A DNA stretch of 64,000 bases from Trichobilharzia regenti (lineage: Eukaryota; Platyhelminthes; Trematoda; Strigeidida; Schistosomatidae). Positions 12,562 to 23,538 of the stretch are shown here, piece by piece (position 1 is the first letter of the stretch; each line of letters opens with the position of its first letter). The position numbers and the translations under genes are program-made. The DNA lies in assembly GCA_944472135.2 (NCBI GenBank), contig CALYDD020000391.1, positions 1 to 64,000 of the forward strand, in the 5' to 3' direction. The notes under the pieces are model-generated. The model was not told the origin of the DNA. It searched no databases and was given only the letters and a program-made list of their open reading frames with translations.

Positions 12562-12572
12562 CCCCGTCGCCA
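12562..12572 (-). promoter_or_regulatory. Primer-binding site of left gypsy element
   Basis: TGGCGACGGGG on the minus strand lies six bases inside the 5' LTR and begins with TGG, as expected for pairing with a tRNA 3' CCA end. I cannot name the tRNA with confidence. Confidence 0.6.
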
Positions 12573-12578
12573 AATTAT

Positions 12579-12890
12579 TGTTATGTACTGGTCGAGAATT
12601 TAATAGTCCTGACGCAAGAAAGACGGAAATCAGAAGACCACTAGGTTTGCGATGATACTTCTATTTTCCAAAACACAAGGAGAATCAATGTCACACAAGT
12701 GTGTGAGAGCAAAATATCAAAATGTCCGAACAAGTGTGTGAAACAAGTGTGTGAGCGAATATTCAAAATGAACAAATCAATAGACAGTCTTAACATGATT
12801 GGCTAATTATAATGGAATATCGATCCATATATACATAGCAAAATATAACAGACTGTCAAACAAACACACATATTATATGGATACATATCA
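12579..12890 (-). repeat. 5' LTR of left gypsy element
   Basis: 312 bp, TG...CA on the minus strand, upstream of the primer-binding site. It would supply the promoter, but I see no clear TATA motif to assign. It differs from its partner LTR at 8 of 312 positions. Confidence 0.93.
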
Positions 12891-13401
12891 CCTACTTACT
12901 TACGTTACTGTGTGACCTACTTACTTCGCTTACCTACTTACTGATTTACATTGCTTACTTACTCACGCACTTATTCATTTTGTTAGTTTACTCAATTACT
13001 TACTTACTTACTTAACTTGCTTACATAACTTACTTGTTATATTTGCCTACTTAGTTACATGCTTTTCTTACTTACTCACAAGCTTACTTTATTAAATTAT
13101 TTTCATAGTTATATAATTACTTACTTAACTTACTTTCATACATACTTACTCTTTCAATTACTTACTTCCTTACTTAATTAGTTGCTTACTACACTTCCTT
13201 ACTTAGGTATTTACTTTACTTAATTACTTCAACAATTACTTTAATTATTTACTCCCTTACTTCATTTACTTAATTGATTTAATTATTTCCTTATTTACTT
13301 ACTTTCTGTACTTTTTTACTTACATGTCGACTTTACTTAGTTACTTACTCACTTTCCTTAGTCACTTACTTACTTACATTCCTAATTGCTTTACCTACTT
13401 A
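12891..13401 (+). repeat. Degenerate (TTAC)n array
   Basis: Short array segment between the gypsy element and the foldback element. Confidence 0.9.
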
Positions 13402-13486
13402 CTATAGTTTGGTTTGTAAGGATTAGTTATGTTTTACGAGTTGATCACGGATTGATATCAGTTAGAGAACCATTGAAAACCAGGGA

Positions 13487-13535
13487 GTACTGGACAGCTG
13501 CTGTTTCATCCTAGTTTGGGAATCATCGGCAGTAC
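13487..13535 (-). ncRNA. Hammerhead-like motif, U4C core (minus strand)
   Basis: Stem I GTACTG/CAGTAC, GAAA and the GTC site are kept, but the core reads CCGATGA instead of CUGANGA, so invariant U4 is C. Stem II is TTCC/GGAT with one mismatch, and stem III is longer than in the canonical copy. Probably inactive or weak. Confidence 0.65.
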
Positions 13536-13759
13536 GCACCCACTGGGATTCGTATACCATTCAGCCGCTGGGACCCGATTCAATGGCTCGTGAATTCTAA
13601 CTTCTACCAATTCGTGATTTAGCGCGACCCCAACCATTGTCGTTGGTGGGACATCCATCTTCACACGTGGCATCTGGATGGACCTCACTGGTCACGACTT
13701 CTCACTAGAACTCAGGAAACTCCAACCGGGAGGTCCTGGGTTCGAATCCCAGTGGGTGC

Positions 13760-13808
13760 GTACTGCCGATGATTCCCAAACTAGGATGAAACAGCAGCTG
13801 TCCAGTAC
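13760..13808 (+). ncRNA. Hammerhead-like motif, U4C core (plus strand)
   Basis: Exact inverted copy of 13487-13535, facing the other way. Any read-through transcript carries one sense and one antisense copy that can pair, which would hide the ribozyme fold. Same U4C core change. Confidence 0.65.
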
Positions 13809-13859
13809 TCCCTGGTTTTCAATGGTTCTCTAACTGATATCAATCCGTGATCAACTCGT

Positions 13860-14255
13860 TTACCTACTTAATTAATTGACTTACTCAATTACTTTACTCA
13901 CTTATTTACTTTCTTACTGTAGTTACTTACTTACTAACTTTATTTACTTACTCACTTTCTTACTTACTTACTTTTTTGCTCACTTTACCTACTTACTTTC
14001 TTCACTTAAGTACTTGCTTACTAAACTTAATTAGTTCCTCAATTATTTACTTTACTTATTTACTACTTTTCTTAGTTAATTACTTAGTTAATTCCTTACT
14101 TATTTGCCTACTGAAATACTTATATCTTTGCACAATGACTTTTTTCATCACCTACTTCCTTACTTACCTACTTTACTTACTTTCTTATACAATTTATTCC
14201 CTTATTCCTCACTTAATTTTATGAGTTATTTATCTACTTATTTTACTTAATTACT
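13860..14255 (+). repeat. Degenerate (TTAC)n array
   Basis: Array segment between the foldback and the tRNA-derived SINE; no gene. Confidence 0.9.
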
Positions 14256-14486
14256 GTTTTTCCTTCACGTTCCCCTGTGGAACATAGGGCTTCAAGCTAT
14301 TGGCTTGAAGTTTCTGTATCAGCGTTTAATTTTAAAGGATGGGGTTGCTAGCCTCATGCCCAACCTTTTCTCCTTACCAGCATTATTCTTGGCTCAGCAA
14401 GGTAAAGGAGTGCGTTGGCCAGGGATAGAACCCCGGATCATGTGCATAGTCGGCGAGCGTCCTAACCGCTGTACCACCGACGCACA
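14256..14486 (-). mobile_element. tRNA-derived SINE with RTE-like tail (left arm)
   Basis: On the minus strand: a tRNA-like head (14409-14485) with A box TGGTACAGCGG and B-box-like GGTTCTATCCC, a short body, then a tail containing gaagccctatgttcc. That tail resembles the 3' end of the neighbouring RTE element (gaagccctatatcac), as expected for a SINE mobilised by RTE machinery. The head keeps matching acceptor ends (GTGCGT/ACGCAC) but no convincing anticodon arm. Confidence 0.7.
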
Positions 14487-14494
14487 ATTAATTA

Positions 14495-17400
14495 CTTATC
14501 ATCATTATTATTTCCTTTAATTCCTAGAGTGATATAGGGCTTCAGCTGCGCGTCCCTATTGCCTTCGGTTTTCTGCCAACGTTTTTCACCCCGCTCCAAG
14601 TCTGCCCACACGCTTTCATCTGCTCCTCACATGACCTCCTCCAAGTCACTCTTGCATTGACGACTAACTCGCCGCCTCCCTTTCGGGTTCCACTCGAGTG
14701 ATGGCCTGTCGTGTGTTGTCACTTGATGGTTTCCTCAGAGTATGGCCAATCCATCTCCATTTCTTCCTGCCTATTTGTTTCACAAACGGTTCCTGGTTGG
14801 TTCTCTCCCAGAGATCCCTGTTGCTGATCTCTTCTGGCCAGCCATCTGATCTTGAGCAGAACTGAGCGAAAACATCTGTTAGTGAAGGTCTGTATTTTGT
14901 TTGTGATGCTCTTTATGACACGCTAAGTCTCTGATCCGTATAGTAGCAGTGACTTCACACTGGAGTTGAAAATCCGGATCTTAATTTTAATGCTGAGTGC
15001 TGTTGACCTCCACACAGACTTGAGAGTAATGCAAGCTTCCCTTTCTTTACCAATCCTCAGCTTGATATTCTGATCAGTCCCGTCCGCCTGTATTTGAAAC
15101 GATGCTTCCCAGGTAGGTTGAGGAGGTTACTTCTTTCAAGTTTCTCTCATTTGTGCTGATTTTTGTCTGTTGTTGTTGTTGGCCAGTAATCTTCATTACC
15201 TATGTTCACGTATCTTTGATGCTTATTATATCGCCAACTTGTTGCTTTTCACTTGCATATCTTCCAGTTTGTGGGAAATCAGACATATGTCATCATCGGC
15301 GAAGTCCAGATCAACCAAGTTTTTGTGTGAGTCCATTTTATGCCTGTTCCCTCATTGCCCGTTGTCCGTCTCATTATCCAATCTACTGAAATCTGGACGA
15401 TCACTGGCGATAGTAGACAGCCTGGCCTCACTCCCGTCCTCTCTTCGAAGGCTTCCGTAAGTTTCCCGTTGTGGATTACTTGGCATGCAGCATTGTCCCA
15501 TAACTGTTGGATGAGGTGTATAATTGTCGATGGGACTCCGTAGTAGCGAAATACTTGCCAAATCACCTCTCAATCGACGCTGTCGAAGGCCTTTTCAAAG
15601 TCGATTAAGTTGAGATAGGGAGGTGACTACCCTTTCAAGCTTTGTTCAATGATGATCCGTAGAGTGGCGATTTGATCAATACATGACTTGTTTCTTCTGA
15701 ATTCAGCTTGTTCCGGTCGAAGATTTTAATCCAGTGTGGCGTGTTTGATTCTCTCCAGGATGATGCGACTTAGTATCTTGCTTGGAATGGACAGAAGCAT
15801 AATTCCACGCCAGTTTTTACATTGACTTAAGTCTCCTTTCTTTGGAAGTTTGAATAAGTATCCTTTCTTCCAATCCTTGGGTACTTTGCCCTCTTTCCAC
15901 ACCTTCTCCAGCAGTGGCGTCATCAAGTCCGCTGTTGTCTCTGGGTCCATTTTCAATGCTTCTGCTGGGATTCTACCTGACCCTGCTGCTTTTCCAGCTT
16001 TTAGCATCTTGATTGCATTCAGGACTTCTGATTTCGTCGGGGGGTCGATGTCCACTGGTAGTTCTGCTTCCGTTGATGGTATTGTTGGGCGTGTTGTAGG
16101 TGGCGGACGATTTAGAAGTCTTTTGAAGTGTTCAGCCCAGTGTTTTCTTTGCTCTATTTCTTGGTGATTGAATTTCCATTGTCGTCCTTTACTGGCTTAA
16201 TATGTGTCGAACTTTCGCCCGATAGGTGCCCAGTTGTTTGGTAGAGTGTGGCGGGGTCTCCTTTGCCTGCAGCTTGTTCTGCTCCACTTGCCATGACTTC
16301 ATAATATTTTCTTTTGTCTTCCCTGGCACTCTTCTTCACTCTTCTTTTTCAGTGTATTGTAGCTTGCATTCAGCTTCTGTTTCTGTTGCCCGTCGGTGCA
16401 CTGGATAATCTTTTGTTTCACTATCCTTCTCTCCTCTATTAGTTTCCAAGTGTCCGCAGTGAGCCACTGTTTGTTCTGCCTCTTCTTTCTGCCTAGAACT
16501 TCCATGCAGGTTTGGCTCCACACCATTTTCAAGTTGTCCCAGTGCTTTTCGACGCCAACCTCTTCGCTAGTGTTGATTTGTGTCTCGGCTTTGTCCCTTA
16601 TGCTTGCAATGAAGATGTCCTTTGTGGCCTGGTCCTTCAGTCTTTGAGTGTTGAACACGGCTTGTGGTCTATCTGCAGCTCCTGATTCCCTGAAAGCTTT
16701 TAATTTGATTTGGATTGTCCCTTGTACGAGATAGTGGTCTGAGCCAACGTCTGCTCCTCTTCTTACTTTTGTGTTCAGTAGGCTGCGCCTCCACTTCCTT
16801 GAGATTGAGATGAAGTCAATTTGGTTTTTGCTTTGCCCATTTGGTGACACCCATGTAGCCTTGTGGATATCTATGTGTTTGTATACGCTGTCACCAATCA
16901 CTAGTTCGTTGAATGCGCAGAAGTCGGCGAAGAGTTCTCCATTTTCATTCATTTCTCCAAGAGCTTCTCTACCCATGACGAGTTCCCTTCCTGTTTTGTC
17001 TGTACCCAGTTTGGCGTTCATGTCTCCCATTAGTATTTTATTGTCACCAGCTGGAGTATTGTCCATTGTTGGCTGTAGTTGTCTGTAGAATTCTTCTTTC
17101 TTTTTGAGGTCTGCGTTGTTTGTGGGCGCATAGCATTGTATAACTAACACTTTCCTTCATTTTGAGTTGAATCTGGCGGTCATTATCCTGGGCGAGACCG
17201 CCTCTCATTGCATCAGGGCCTTCGCTGCCGTTGGTGACATCATGATAGCCACACCCTCGGTGTGCGTGTGGTTGTCCTCCGGGTGACCGGAGTGGATCAC
17301 TGACTCACCTGTTGACAATTTGGTGAGTCCATTCCCGTTCCATTTGCTTTCACATATTTCCAGCACTTGAATACCGTATCTTTTCATCTCGTTTGCGATC

Positions 17401-17686
17401 TGGGCAGCTTTGCTAATCTCGTACATGGTGTGGACGTTCCATGTCCCCACACAGACTTTTTCTTTTGGCGCAACGAGATTCATCATGCTGAAGTTTCTGT
17501 AACACCTTTGTTTACAGGGTGAGGTTGCCTGCCTAACGCCTATTGTTACATTGAAATATAGTTCACAGAGAAGCGACCTTGTGGATTGCTCCAATTAAAA
17601 CCGGAAACCAAAGAATAAAACAATCAGAACAACCCTAGTAAAAGGAAATAATTAACAACAGGAAGGGTAAAAAACGACGACAGCAA
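14495..17686 (-). mobile_element. RTE-type non-LTR retrotransposon, decayed (left arm)
   Basis: Near full-length copy. The 5' edge is at 17686, where array sequence stops; the 3' end is an ATAATGATGATAA-like run near 14495, typical of RTE tails. One ORF encodes endonuclease plus reverse transcriptase, now broken. Similar to the SR2/SjR2 group of schistosomes on domain order and motifs. Confidence 0.88.
14597..17594 (-). pseudogene. RTE endonuclease-reverse transcriptase pseudogene (left)
   Basis: Reads from an APE-like endonuclease (TWNVHTMYE, then GDMNAKLG and SDHYLV) into reverse transcriptase (KNWRGIMLLS, FEKAFDSVD, GVRPGCLLSP, then FADD in another frame) and a C-terminal segment ([16 protein letters not shown]). 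In-frame stops interrupt the endonuclease near 17205 and 17160, and stops or frame changes interrupt the RT near 16300, 15726 and 15300. A 1-nt loss near 16173 is absent from the right-arm copy and adds a frameshift here. The product would prime reverse transcription at a nicked target; this copy cannot encode it. Confidence 0.9.
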
Positions 17687-17756
17687 CTTAATTACTGACT
17701 TCATTAATTTTCTTACTTACATACTTACTTACTTACCTACTTACTCTACTTGCTTG
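17687..17756 (+). repeat. Short (TTAC)n array remnant
   Basis: About 70 bp of array between the RTE 5' end and the CR1-like remnant; the RTE appears to have inserted at or in it. Confidence 0.75.
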
Positions 17757-18420
17757 TGTCACTGTTCACAGATGTTGAGAAGATTTATAGAAGTAATAGG
17801 GGAATATCTCACCCACTGTATTTGATAATTACTGAAGCAAATCCATCCGGTCCTGTGCTATTAGAAGGTCTAAGAGTTTTAACTGTTCATTCTATTAATT
17901 GATTGGTGAACACTATGTTTCTGAGGGAAGCGCTAGTACTGACTACAAATTAGTTAAGTATACATATGAGGTACTCCCCACCACGCTTGCAATCTCTATT
18001 TGTTTGATGTAGGGTGTAATCATTTATGCCTGAATGAACATCAAGTATGGAGGATGAGCACCATGACTCAGTAACCAGAGCTACAGTAGGCTTGACAATT
18101 AATAATAATATCCTTAGTTCAGATACCTTATTGATTAAGGAACGTGCATTCATTACCAATATCGTGAATAAGTCACGAGATACTACAAACTGGCCTAAAA
18201 CATCACCATAACTTAATTCCGTTTCCGCGTCCGCACCGCAAGAGTTTATGAATGATATGGGGGCCGGACTGGGTGTTCATACATCAGGGTTAGAGTGCAG
18301 CGAGGTGGCCCTAGGTGCCAGGGGTCGTACCAGCGATTCGGGATACCTGACTATGTGTCACTGCGCTCATTAGCCTTTCTGCAGTAAGATATCTCAACTC
18401 CTTCGGAACAATAACTGGCC
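17757..18420 (-). mobile_element. CR1-like non-LTR retrotransposon remnant (left)
   Basis: On the minus strand the segment encodes part of a CR1/jockey-type endonuclease and then jumps to an early reverse transcriptase motif (LRPSNSTGPDGF). The rest of the endonuclease is missing, so the copy is internally deleted. Outer limits are approximate. SR1 is the known schistosome CR1-like family; assignment to it is an inference. Confidence 0.65.
17950..18159 (-). pseudogene. CR1-like endonuclease fragment (left)
   Basis: 69 aa fragment with NARSLINKVSELR, VTESWCSSS and DYTLHQTNRD, the N-terminal motifs of CR1-type APE endonucleases. It ends in a stop after RGGEY, where the family normally continues with a glycine-rich strand. 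RT-like sequence follows about 120 bp further on, after a deletion. Confidence 0.7.
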
Positions 18421-18564
18421 TCATTTTATATGGACAGATTTTTGGGGTGTTATTCAACTTATTGATATAATTCCTTTGCTACTTACGTAGTTTACCCTCC
18501 CTTTTAGTTGTTCAACAAAAATAAGTTGAAAGCTAGAATTTCTCAAGCTTATTAAGGTAATGAA

Positions 18565-18888
18565 ATGTTATCAACGACGTCTCCTGGTCAACCCTATTGC
18601 CTCTCTGTTCTGGCAACAATAATTCCGCTTTATCTCATTGTAGGTGTCGTGTTAATTATTGCCTTCGTCCTATCTCAACTAGTGGGTCCTGAAATACCCA
18701 AAAGATCCTTTAGTCAGCGCGACCTAAATCATAACATCAACAGAGCGACTCCAAAATCATATACGACAGCATATCGGATAGTACACTTTTGTACAATTCA
18801 GAATCACAAAACCAATACGCCACAACATTTGCATCTGTCTTGCGTCGATAGTGTCACGTGGTTTACATGCAGATCATTTCTTAGATAA
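18565..18888 (+). CDS. Hypothetical 107 aa ORF with one hydrophobic segment
   Basis: Not recognised. Residues about 14-40 (VLATIIPLYLIVGVVLIIAF) would make a strong transmembrane helix, followed by a polar tail with PEIPKRSF. There is no signal that it is expressed. On the opposite strand a tttcag splice-acceptor-like site lies within it, so the frame may be accidental. An identical ORF sits mirrored at 30169-30492. Confidence 0.25.
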   Translation: MLSTTSPGQPYCLSVLATIIPLYLIVGVVLIIAFVLSQLVGPEIPKRSFSQRDLNHNINRATPKSYTTAYRIVHFCTIQNHKTNTPQHLHLSCVDSVTWFTCRSFLR

Positions 18889-18905
18889 GGCTGGTATTTA
18901 CTTAC

Positions 18906-19083
18906 CTTCGGGAATCATGGGTACTGCATCTTTGCGAGATGATGAACTAAACACTTGTGTAGAGGGGTAGTAGAAAATATCCACACAGTTCTGGATCAAG
19001 ACATTTAAGGACATCATCAGGACTTTCTCTGTGTGATGAGTCAAAGTGTCCGAGATATTTTGACTTACTGTCTTCATCAAAAC
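18906..19083 (-). other. Candidate exon (left)
   Basis: 178 bp bounded on the minus strand by ttttcag and gtaagt, good acceptor and donor sequences. One frame is open throughout (59 codons beginning VLMKTVSQNIS); a second is open for most of it. Product not recognised. Mirrored at 29974-30151. Confidence 0.3.
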
Positions 19084-19784
19084 CTGAAAAGCAACCATTT
19101 AAGTGTCTATGACGTAGCTTAGAATGAAAGATCGCCGCACGAAATTATTAACCTTATTTCTACTTGAAGTTACACGAGTTCAACTCTCTTCGAGCAATGT
19201 ATGGGGGAGATAAACGCCATAGTGTTTTAAATTGACCTCGCTTCTGGTTTTCTCGTCTTTCACCGGTTAGAACGGTAGCGGTAAATTTGACTTTCGGTTT
19301 GCCGTAAGTAAGTGGTGTCGTGTACGACATGTGTGGTTGTGTAATGCGTGGATCGCAAGCAACTGTGATGATTATAAATGTAACATCTGACTATGTAATT
19401 AGTCTCCGAAAAGTGGCGTATTCAACATGCTGAAGACTGAATCACTACTTCCATTTTAAACAATAAAGTAATGTTTCTTAGCTTTTTCTTTAGACAAACA
19501 GCTCTTATTAGCCACTTTTCTTCCTACCCAGTAATAAGCATTTCCCTCGAACAAATTGAATGTTCGAAAATCTGAACTAAGAGTGTTCTCTGATACAGAA
19601 CTCATGTAGCCCTTATATGAAGGACACACGAAACCTGCTGAAATATGTCAAAGTAAACCACTGTCCCGCTAATCACTCAGTATCTGTTACATCCTTTCCT
19701 GCTAACTCCGGAGCATTATTGCCAGGCAAAAGAAACTCAGGAACATTATTTCAGATAACCAGGTCTTAATCTGAGAATAGATTG

Positions 19785-21650
19785 ATGCAGGTGATGAAAC
19801 CGATAGAAGATGTCCAAGGGAACGTAATCGCCAAGGAGGAGAAACAAACGAAACAATGGGCTGATCACTTCAAAGTACTCTTGAATGGACCACTGCCTTA
19901 AATTAATATCACCCAGAAATACTATCAAGAGCACTTGTGAAGCTGCCAGTGGATGGCAATCCTCCGATAAAATCAGAAATCTTGAAAGCGATAAAGCTTC
20001 TGAAGTTCAGTTGGGAGGGCGGCAGGACCAAATGAGATTTCCCCTTCAAGAACCACGGAAACAGACTCAAAGAGTGAGGCAGATGTGCTCACTCTAATAG
20101 GTTTCGAGAGAAAGAAAGGTACCTACCGATTGGAAAAAAAGACTGGCTACCTTGTCAAGTTGACAAAGAAGGGCGACCTACGCATCTGCAAGAAGTGACT
20201 ATTTTATTTTTTTATTTTTGATTACAGCTTGATTCCACACAGTACTTTTTGGTAGAAGTATGGAATTTTCAGCATGTGATATCGGTAGCTCTAGTGTGGA
20301 ATAATGCTCTTGTCCACGCCAAGTGAAAAAATAAGTCACATCATCCTGGAAAGAATAATGGATGCACTGGATATAGAACTCCGCCAGCCAGAAGTAGCTG
20401 GATTCAGGAAAGGCAAATCGTGTGCTGATCAAATTGAAACTCTACGCAACATCATCACAGAACGAAGCATAGAATGGCAATGAAACTTCTACCTAAACTT
20501 CATCCACTTTGGCATGCCCTCGACAGCGTAGGCCAAGAAGCAATTTGTAAACTGCCTCAACACTACGGTGTGCGATACCCAAATCTCTATCAACAAAAAT
20601 GTGACAACGACACATGTCGGGCAGTCCACAACAGAAAACTCAGCAAGGCATTCGAAGTGCATACAGGACTAAGATAAGGCTGCGCATTATCACCGATGAT
20701 ATTCCTAATTGTGGTGGACTGGATTACGCGTCAGAACGTGCATGGGGCGAGAAGACATGAATATTCCGGACCGATAAGGATACTCTGGAAGATCTGGATT
20801 TTGATTATGGATGATAGATGTTTGATATTACACAAACTAGAAGAGTTGCAGGCGAAAACTAAAAACAGGCTGAAGAGACAGGACTCCAGGTGAATATAGA
20901 GAAGACGGTGGTGATGAAGATAACCAACCAACAACAGCGACAACAACAACCAGAACCAATCAACACCAATGGACGAAACTTTGAAAAGGTCACTTCTTTC
21001 ACTCTTCCAAACAGTAAACAATGTTTCACTACAGGTAGCTGCAAACGATGAAGATGTCAAAGCCAACCAGCCAGAATCGGAAAGGTAAGATGTACCTTCA
21101 TCAACCTGAAACCAGTTTCGAAATCCTCTCCATTTCGCAACATAAAGAACAAGACTCAGATTTTCAACAGAAATATGAAGTCAGTCAGTTTTTTTATACG
21201 GGTCAGAAACTTGAACTGCGCATCACCGGAAGCATTTCAAACAGGCTTCTGCAGACTTTTATCAACAGCCATCTTCTCTGGCTCCACACTGAGGATGGCG
21301 TGATCAGTTGGAATGACTTAGCAGCAAGAAATTCTAGCAAAAATCCAACCAAGAACTGACCGCTCGACAAATGCGTTGGAGGAAATGGAGGTGGATCGGG
21401 TAAACGCTGAGGAGAACGTTGAACGTCGAACGACATCGCACTCTATCCGAGCCATCGTTTGAGCTGAATTTGAATCATAAATGACGAGTGGTTCGTCGGT
21501 GTGAAGGTGACACGGAGGAGACTGTTTGGGGAGGAGGAGATGAGAGATTATAGGCAAGCTGAAGAGGGCAGCAGAAAACGGAAGAAAGTGGAGATCTTTT
21601 GTTGAAATCCCATGTTCCACTCGGAGCACAAAAGAGTAGTATCAATAATC
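19785..21650 (+). pseudogene. Older RTE-type remnant (left)
   Basis: Plus-strand, heavily mutated. Pieces align in order with the younger RTE: a QWADHF-like segment, KKGDLR near 20170, HIILERIMDAL-like and FRKGKSC-like stretches across frames near 20340-20420, then HYGVRYPN and FEVHTGLR near 20550-20675, and a tail containing catgttccactcgg near 21620. There are many stops and frameshifts. A SINE tail is inserted at about 20197. It has the opposite orientation to the younger RTE in the same arm. Confidence 0.75.
20197..20297 (-). mobile_element. SINE tail inserted in the older RTE (left)
   Basis: T-rich start then gattacagcttgattccaca, matching the 3' part of the SINE at 50708-50982. It splits the RTE codons for the CKKW-GIMLL region. 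AGTG flanks both sides (aagaagtg and ctctagtg), a possible 4-bp target duplication. Confidence 0.7.
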
Positions 21651-21799
21651 GGGATTTCTAAAACATCTAGTTGGATCATCATGAGCAGCATTGTGCTGAG
21701 TGAAGGCTGGTTTGCCGACACTATTATTTGCAGAAACGTAAATGTGCGGTGTCCTTCATTTGTACAGACCATCATCTCCACTGTTCTGTTCATATTGTT

Positions 21800-22589
21800 G
21801 CCAGTCATCGTCCCTGAGGGCTCATGTGAGACTTTTAGAGGGTCTGCGCAACAAAAAACATCTCACAAGCGCTACGGCCACCCATAGGCGGTTAGTCTTT
21901 TGGAAATGAAGAGAGATTAGGTGATCACTGTACCAGGACGTATAAATTTGTTATGAAAGGCTATAATATAACTTAAAAATATAAAGGAGGTATCCTTCCC
22001 ATATTTTTACCTATCCATTGCCTTGATTTCAGGTAATATTTGACACGAAGATCTCATTGAGGTGACAATGCGTCAGATGTCACTCTGTTACCAAATGGCA
22101 ATTATTATTTGCTGAAACACGATAGGTATTATCTGTCATCAAGATTATATCCACAGATTCAGTGTTCAAAAGGTAAATAATTGTAGTAATTTCCACAAAC
22201 TCTTGGCATGAAATTCTACAGAAACAGGAGTTTTTTATACTTAGGTAAATGTAGCGTAGTAATCGAAACACGATAGTGTGGCTTACCACATTTCACAAGT
22301 TCACACAAAGCACCTAGTCCACGGTGGAACACATTTTCTGACTACACAGGTAAGAATACTTGGTTCATCACGAAACCGTAACAGATTTCTTCAGAATGCA
22401 ACTCCGTTTTTGAATTCAGGCTGGCTTCAGGTTGAAAATACTTTCATATTTTAGATAGTGGATAAAAGGCACAAGATTCATGTCAATACTTTTCGGATAA
22501 GTGTCTGCACCTCAACATCGCACTTTAAGTGGGTAGAAAGGAGTCGCAGACGCTGTTTCTTATGTTTATTCTGAAGTGCGATGATTTGA
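21800..22589. other. Spacer sequence, nothing recognised
   Basis: AT-rich unique sequence. Short ORFs here lack recognisable motifs or gene-like context. Confidence 0.5.
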
Positions 22590-22710
22590 CTAGTTCGAGG
22601 ATTCCATCATGAGCTGATATTGGCTAGAGAGCCATCAGAAAGCCTGGGAGTAATGGACAGCTGTCACAACCCAGTTTGATGCTGTTCATCAGTGAGCTGC
22701 GTCCGTGTGG
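22590..22710 (-). mobile_element. Decayed hammerhead SINE fragment
   Basis: On the minus strand the core CTGATGA is kept, but the following GAAA is GTGA and stem II no longer pairs. The 3' part (ACAGCTGTCC, then CTCCCAGGC) and the catgagctgat tail match the array-borne SINEs. This is an old copy of the same family, likely inactive. Confidence 0.6.
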
Positions 22711-23505
22711 AAAGAACTCCCTCATGAGTATTTAGTTGCCCACTGACGTTTCTACACCGTGTATTCTTTTAGTTTCTTCAACTAAACGGGATAGAAAGAA
22801 TTGGACATGTCAAATTCATAGTTATTTCTCGGACTTCTGCACACCACCATTAAATGCACCATTCCCTAACGTATTGTAGGGAGAGATAGTTCGGTCTCTT
22901 GAATCTTCCCCATATGGCGAACCCGTCATTGTGTATCTGAGATGAAGGGAGATATGTTATGCAGTGAAGCTTAAGTGTAACATATGCATGTCTAAGCAAT
23001 TATTTTGAAGCGATTTCTGTGTAATTTTTCAATTTCACACTTCATAACAAATCGCAAAGCGAAACGGCGTTAGCATATGCACTCAAAACACTGAGTGAAG
23101 TTGAATAAGAGGATCACGTATATGTCGGCAGTGGACATCGGCATACACCAGGTGAGGTTAGGCGTTATCGCGATGTTGTGTTTGGGCTTTTCGCGTTGTT
23201 TTCAGGCGCTTTTTCGCCTGAAATGCATTATAAATACCATATTTTAACGAAAAAACGTGGAAAAATGGTAGAAAGTAGACGTTTTCAGCATTTTGAGTGA
23301 ACATATATTTGTCATCGAATTTCGTTGTTCCTGTGCATAGGGAATGTTAAGATTCTCCGTAAATTGTTAACTATTTTAATAAAAACGAATTAAATTAGGT
23401 AAATGAAGTATATTTTGCGAAATGATAAAGTGGTGTTTTAAATCTGTGAGTTTATTCGTAAGATAACAGCAAAGAAACAAAGTGCTTACTAAAAGTTACT
23501 TTGTA
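22711..23505. other. Spacer sequence with a short hairpin
   Basis: No gene recognised. A perfect 9-bp hairpin (TTTCAGGCG/CGCCTGAAA, 6-nt loop) lies at 23200-23223 in a locally GC-richer patch. Confidence 0.5.
23200..23223. other. Perfect 9-bp hairpin
   Basis: TTTCAGGCG at 23200-23208 and CGCCTGAAA at 23215-23223 with loop CTTTTT. Function unknown. Confidence 0.6.
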
Positions 23506-23538
23506 AAATTATATTTGTAAAATCTCAGCGAAATTGCA

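Larger units (their letters stand above)
8058..12890 (-). mobile_element. Ty3/gypsy LTR retrotransposon, structurally complete (left arm)
   Basis: 4833-bp element on the minus strand: 312-bp LTRs beginning TG and ending CA, primer-binding site, single gag-pol ORF, polypurine tract. The flanking pentamers cttac and cctac agree at four of five positions, consistent with a short target duplication in the TTAC array. The two LTRs differ at 8 of 312 sites. The single long ORF makes this the least damaged transposon in the window. Clade is uncertain; the gag with two zinc knuckles and the DTAS protease resemble elements of CsRn1 or K02A2.6-like type from flatworms and other invertebrates. Confidence 0.95.
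13402..13858. mobile_element. Foldback SINE derivative with opposed hammerhead motifs (left arm)
   Basis: Inverted repeats of 117 bp (13436-13552 and 13743-13859) flank a 190-bp loop. Each repeat holds the 3' half of the hammerhead SINE: part of the tRNA-like region, hammerhead and tail. The loop holds the SINE 5' body and part of an A box. TTTACCTACTTA occurs at 13390-13401 and 13859-13870, a possible 12-bp target duplication, although array sequence makes chance possible. It looks like two SINE halves joined head to head. Confidence 0.8.
18421..19784. other. Unassigned unique sequence (left arm)
   Basis: About 1.36 kb with no recognised transposon. It holds a plus-strand ORF with a hydrophobic N-terminal segment and a minus-strand candidate exon. 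It may be host-derived sequence captured in the palindrome. Confidence 0.5.
1..21799. repeat. Left arm of giant palindrome
   Basis: This segment is the reverse complement of 27257-49056. Paired positions sum to 49056-49058 throughout, as shown by the mirrored gypsy ORF, RTE ORFs, SINEs and array ends. Position 1 pairs with about 49056, so the arm continues beyond the window. The arms look near-identical by eye but carry scattered substitutions and short indels, for example a 21-A tract present only here at 1982-2002. A simple chimeric read should therefore not explain it, although an assembly or haplotype artefact is not excluded. Confidence 0.95.

Noticed and set aside
21548..21808. 86 aa ORF at the arm/spacer edge
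   Set aside because: Overlaps the old RTE tail and the breakpoint; no motif recognised and the opposite strand is equally open.
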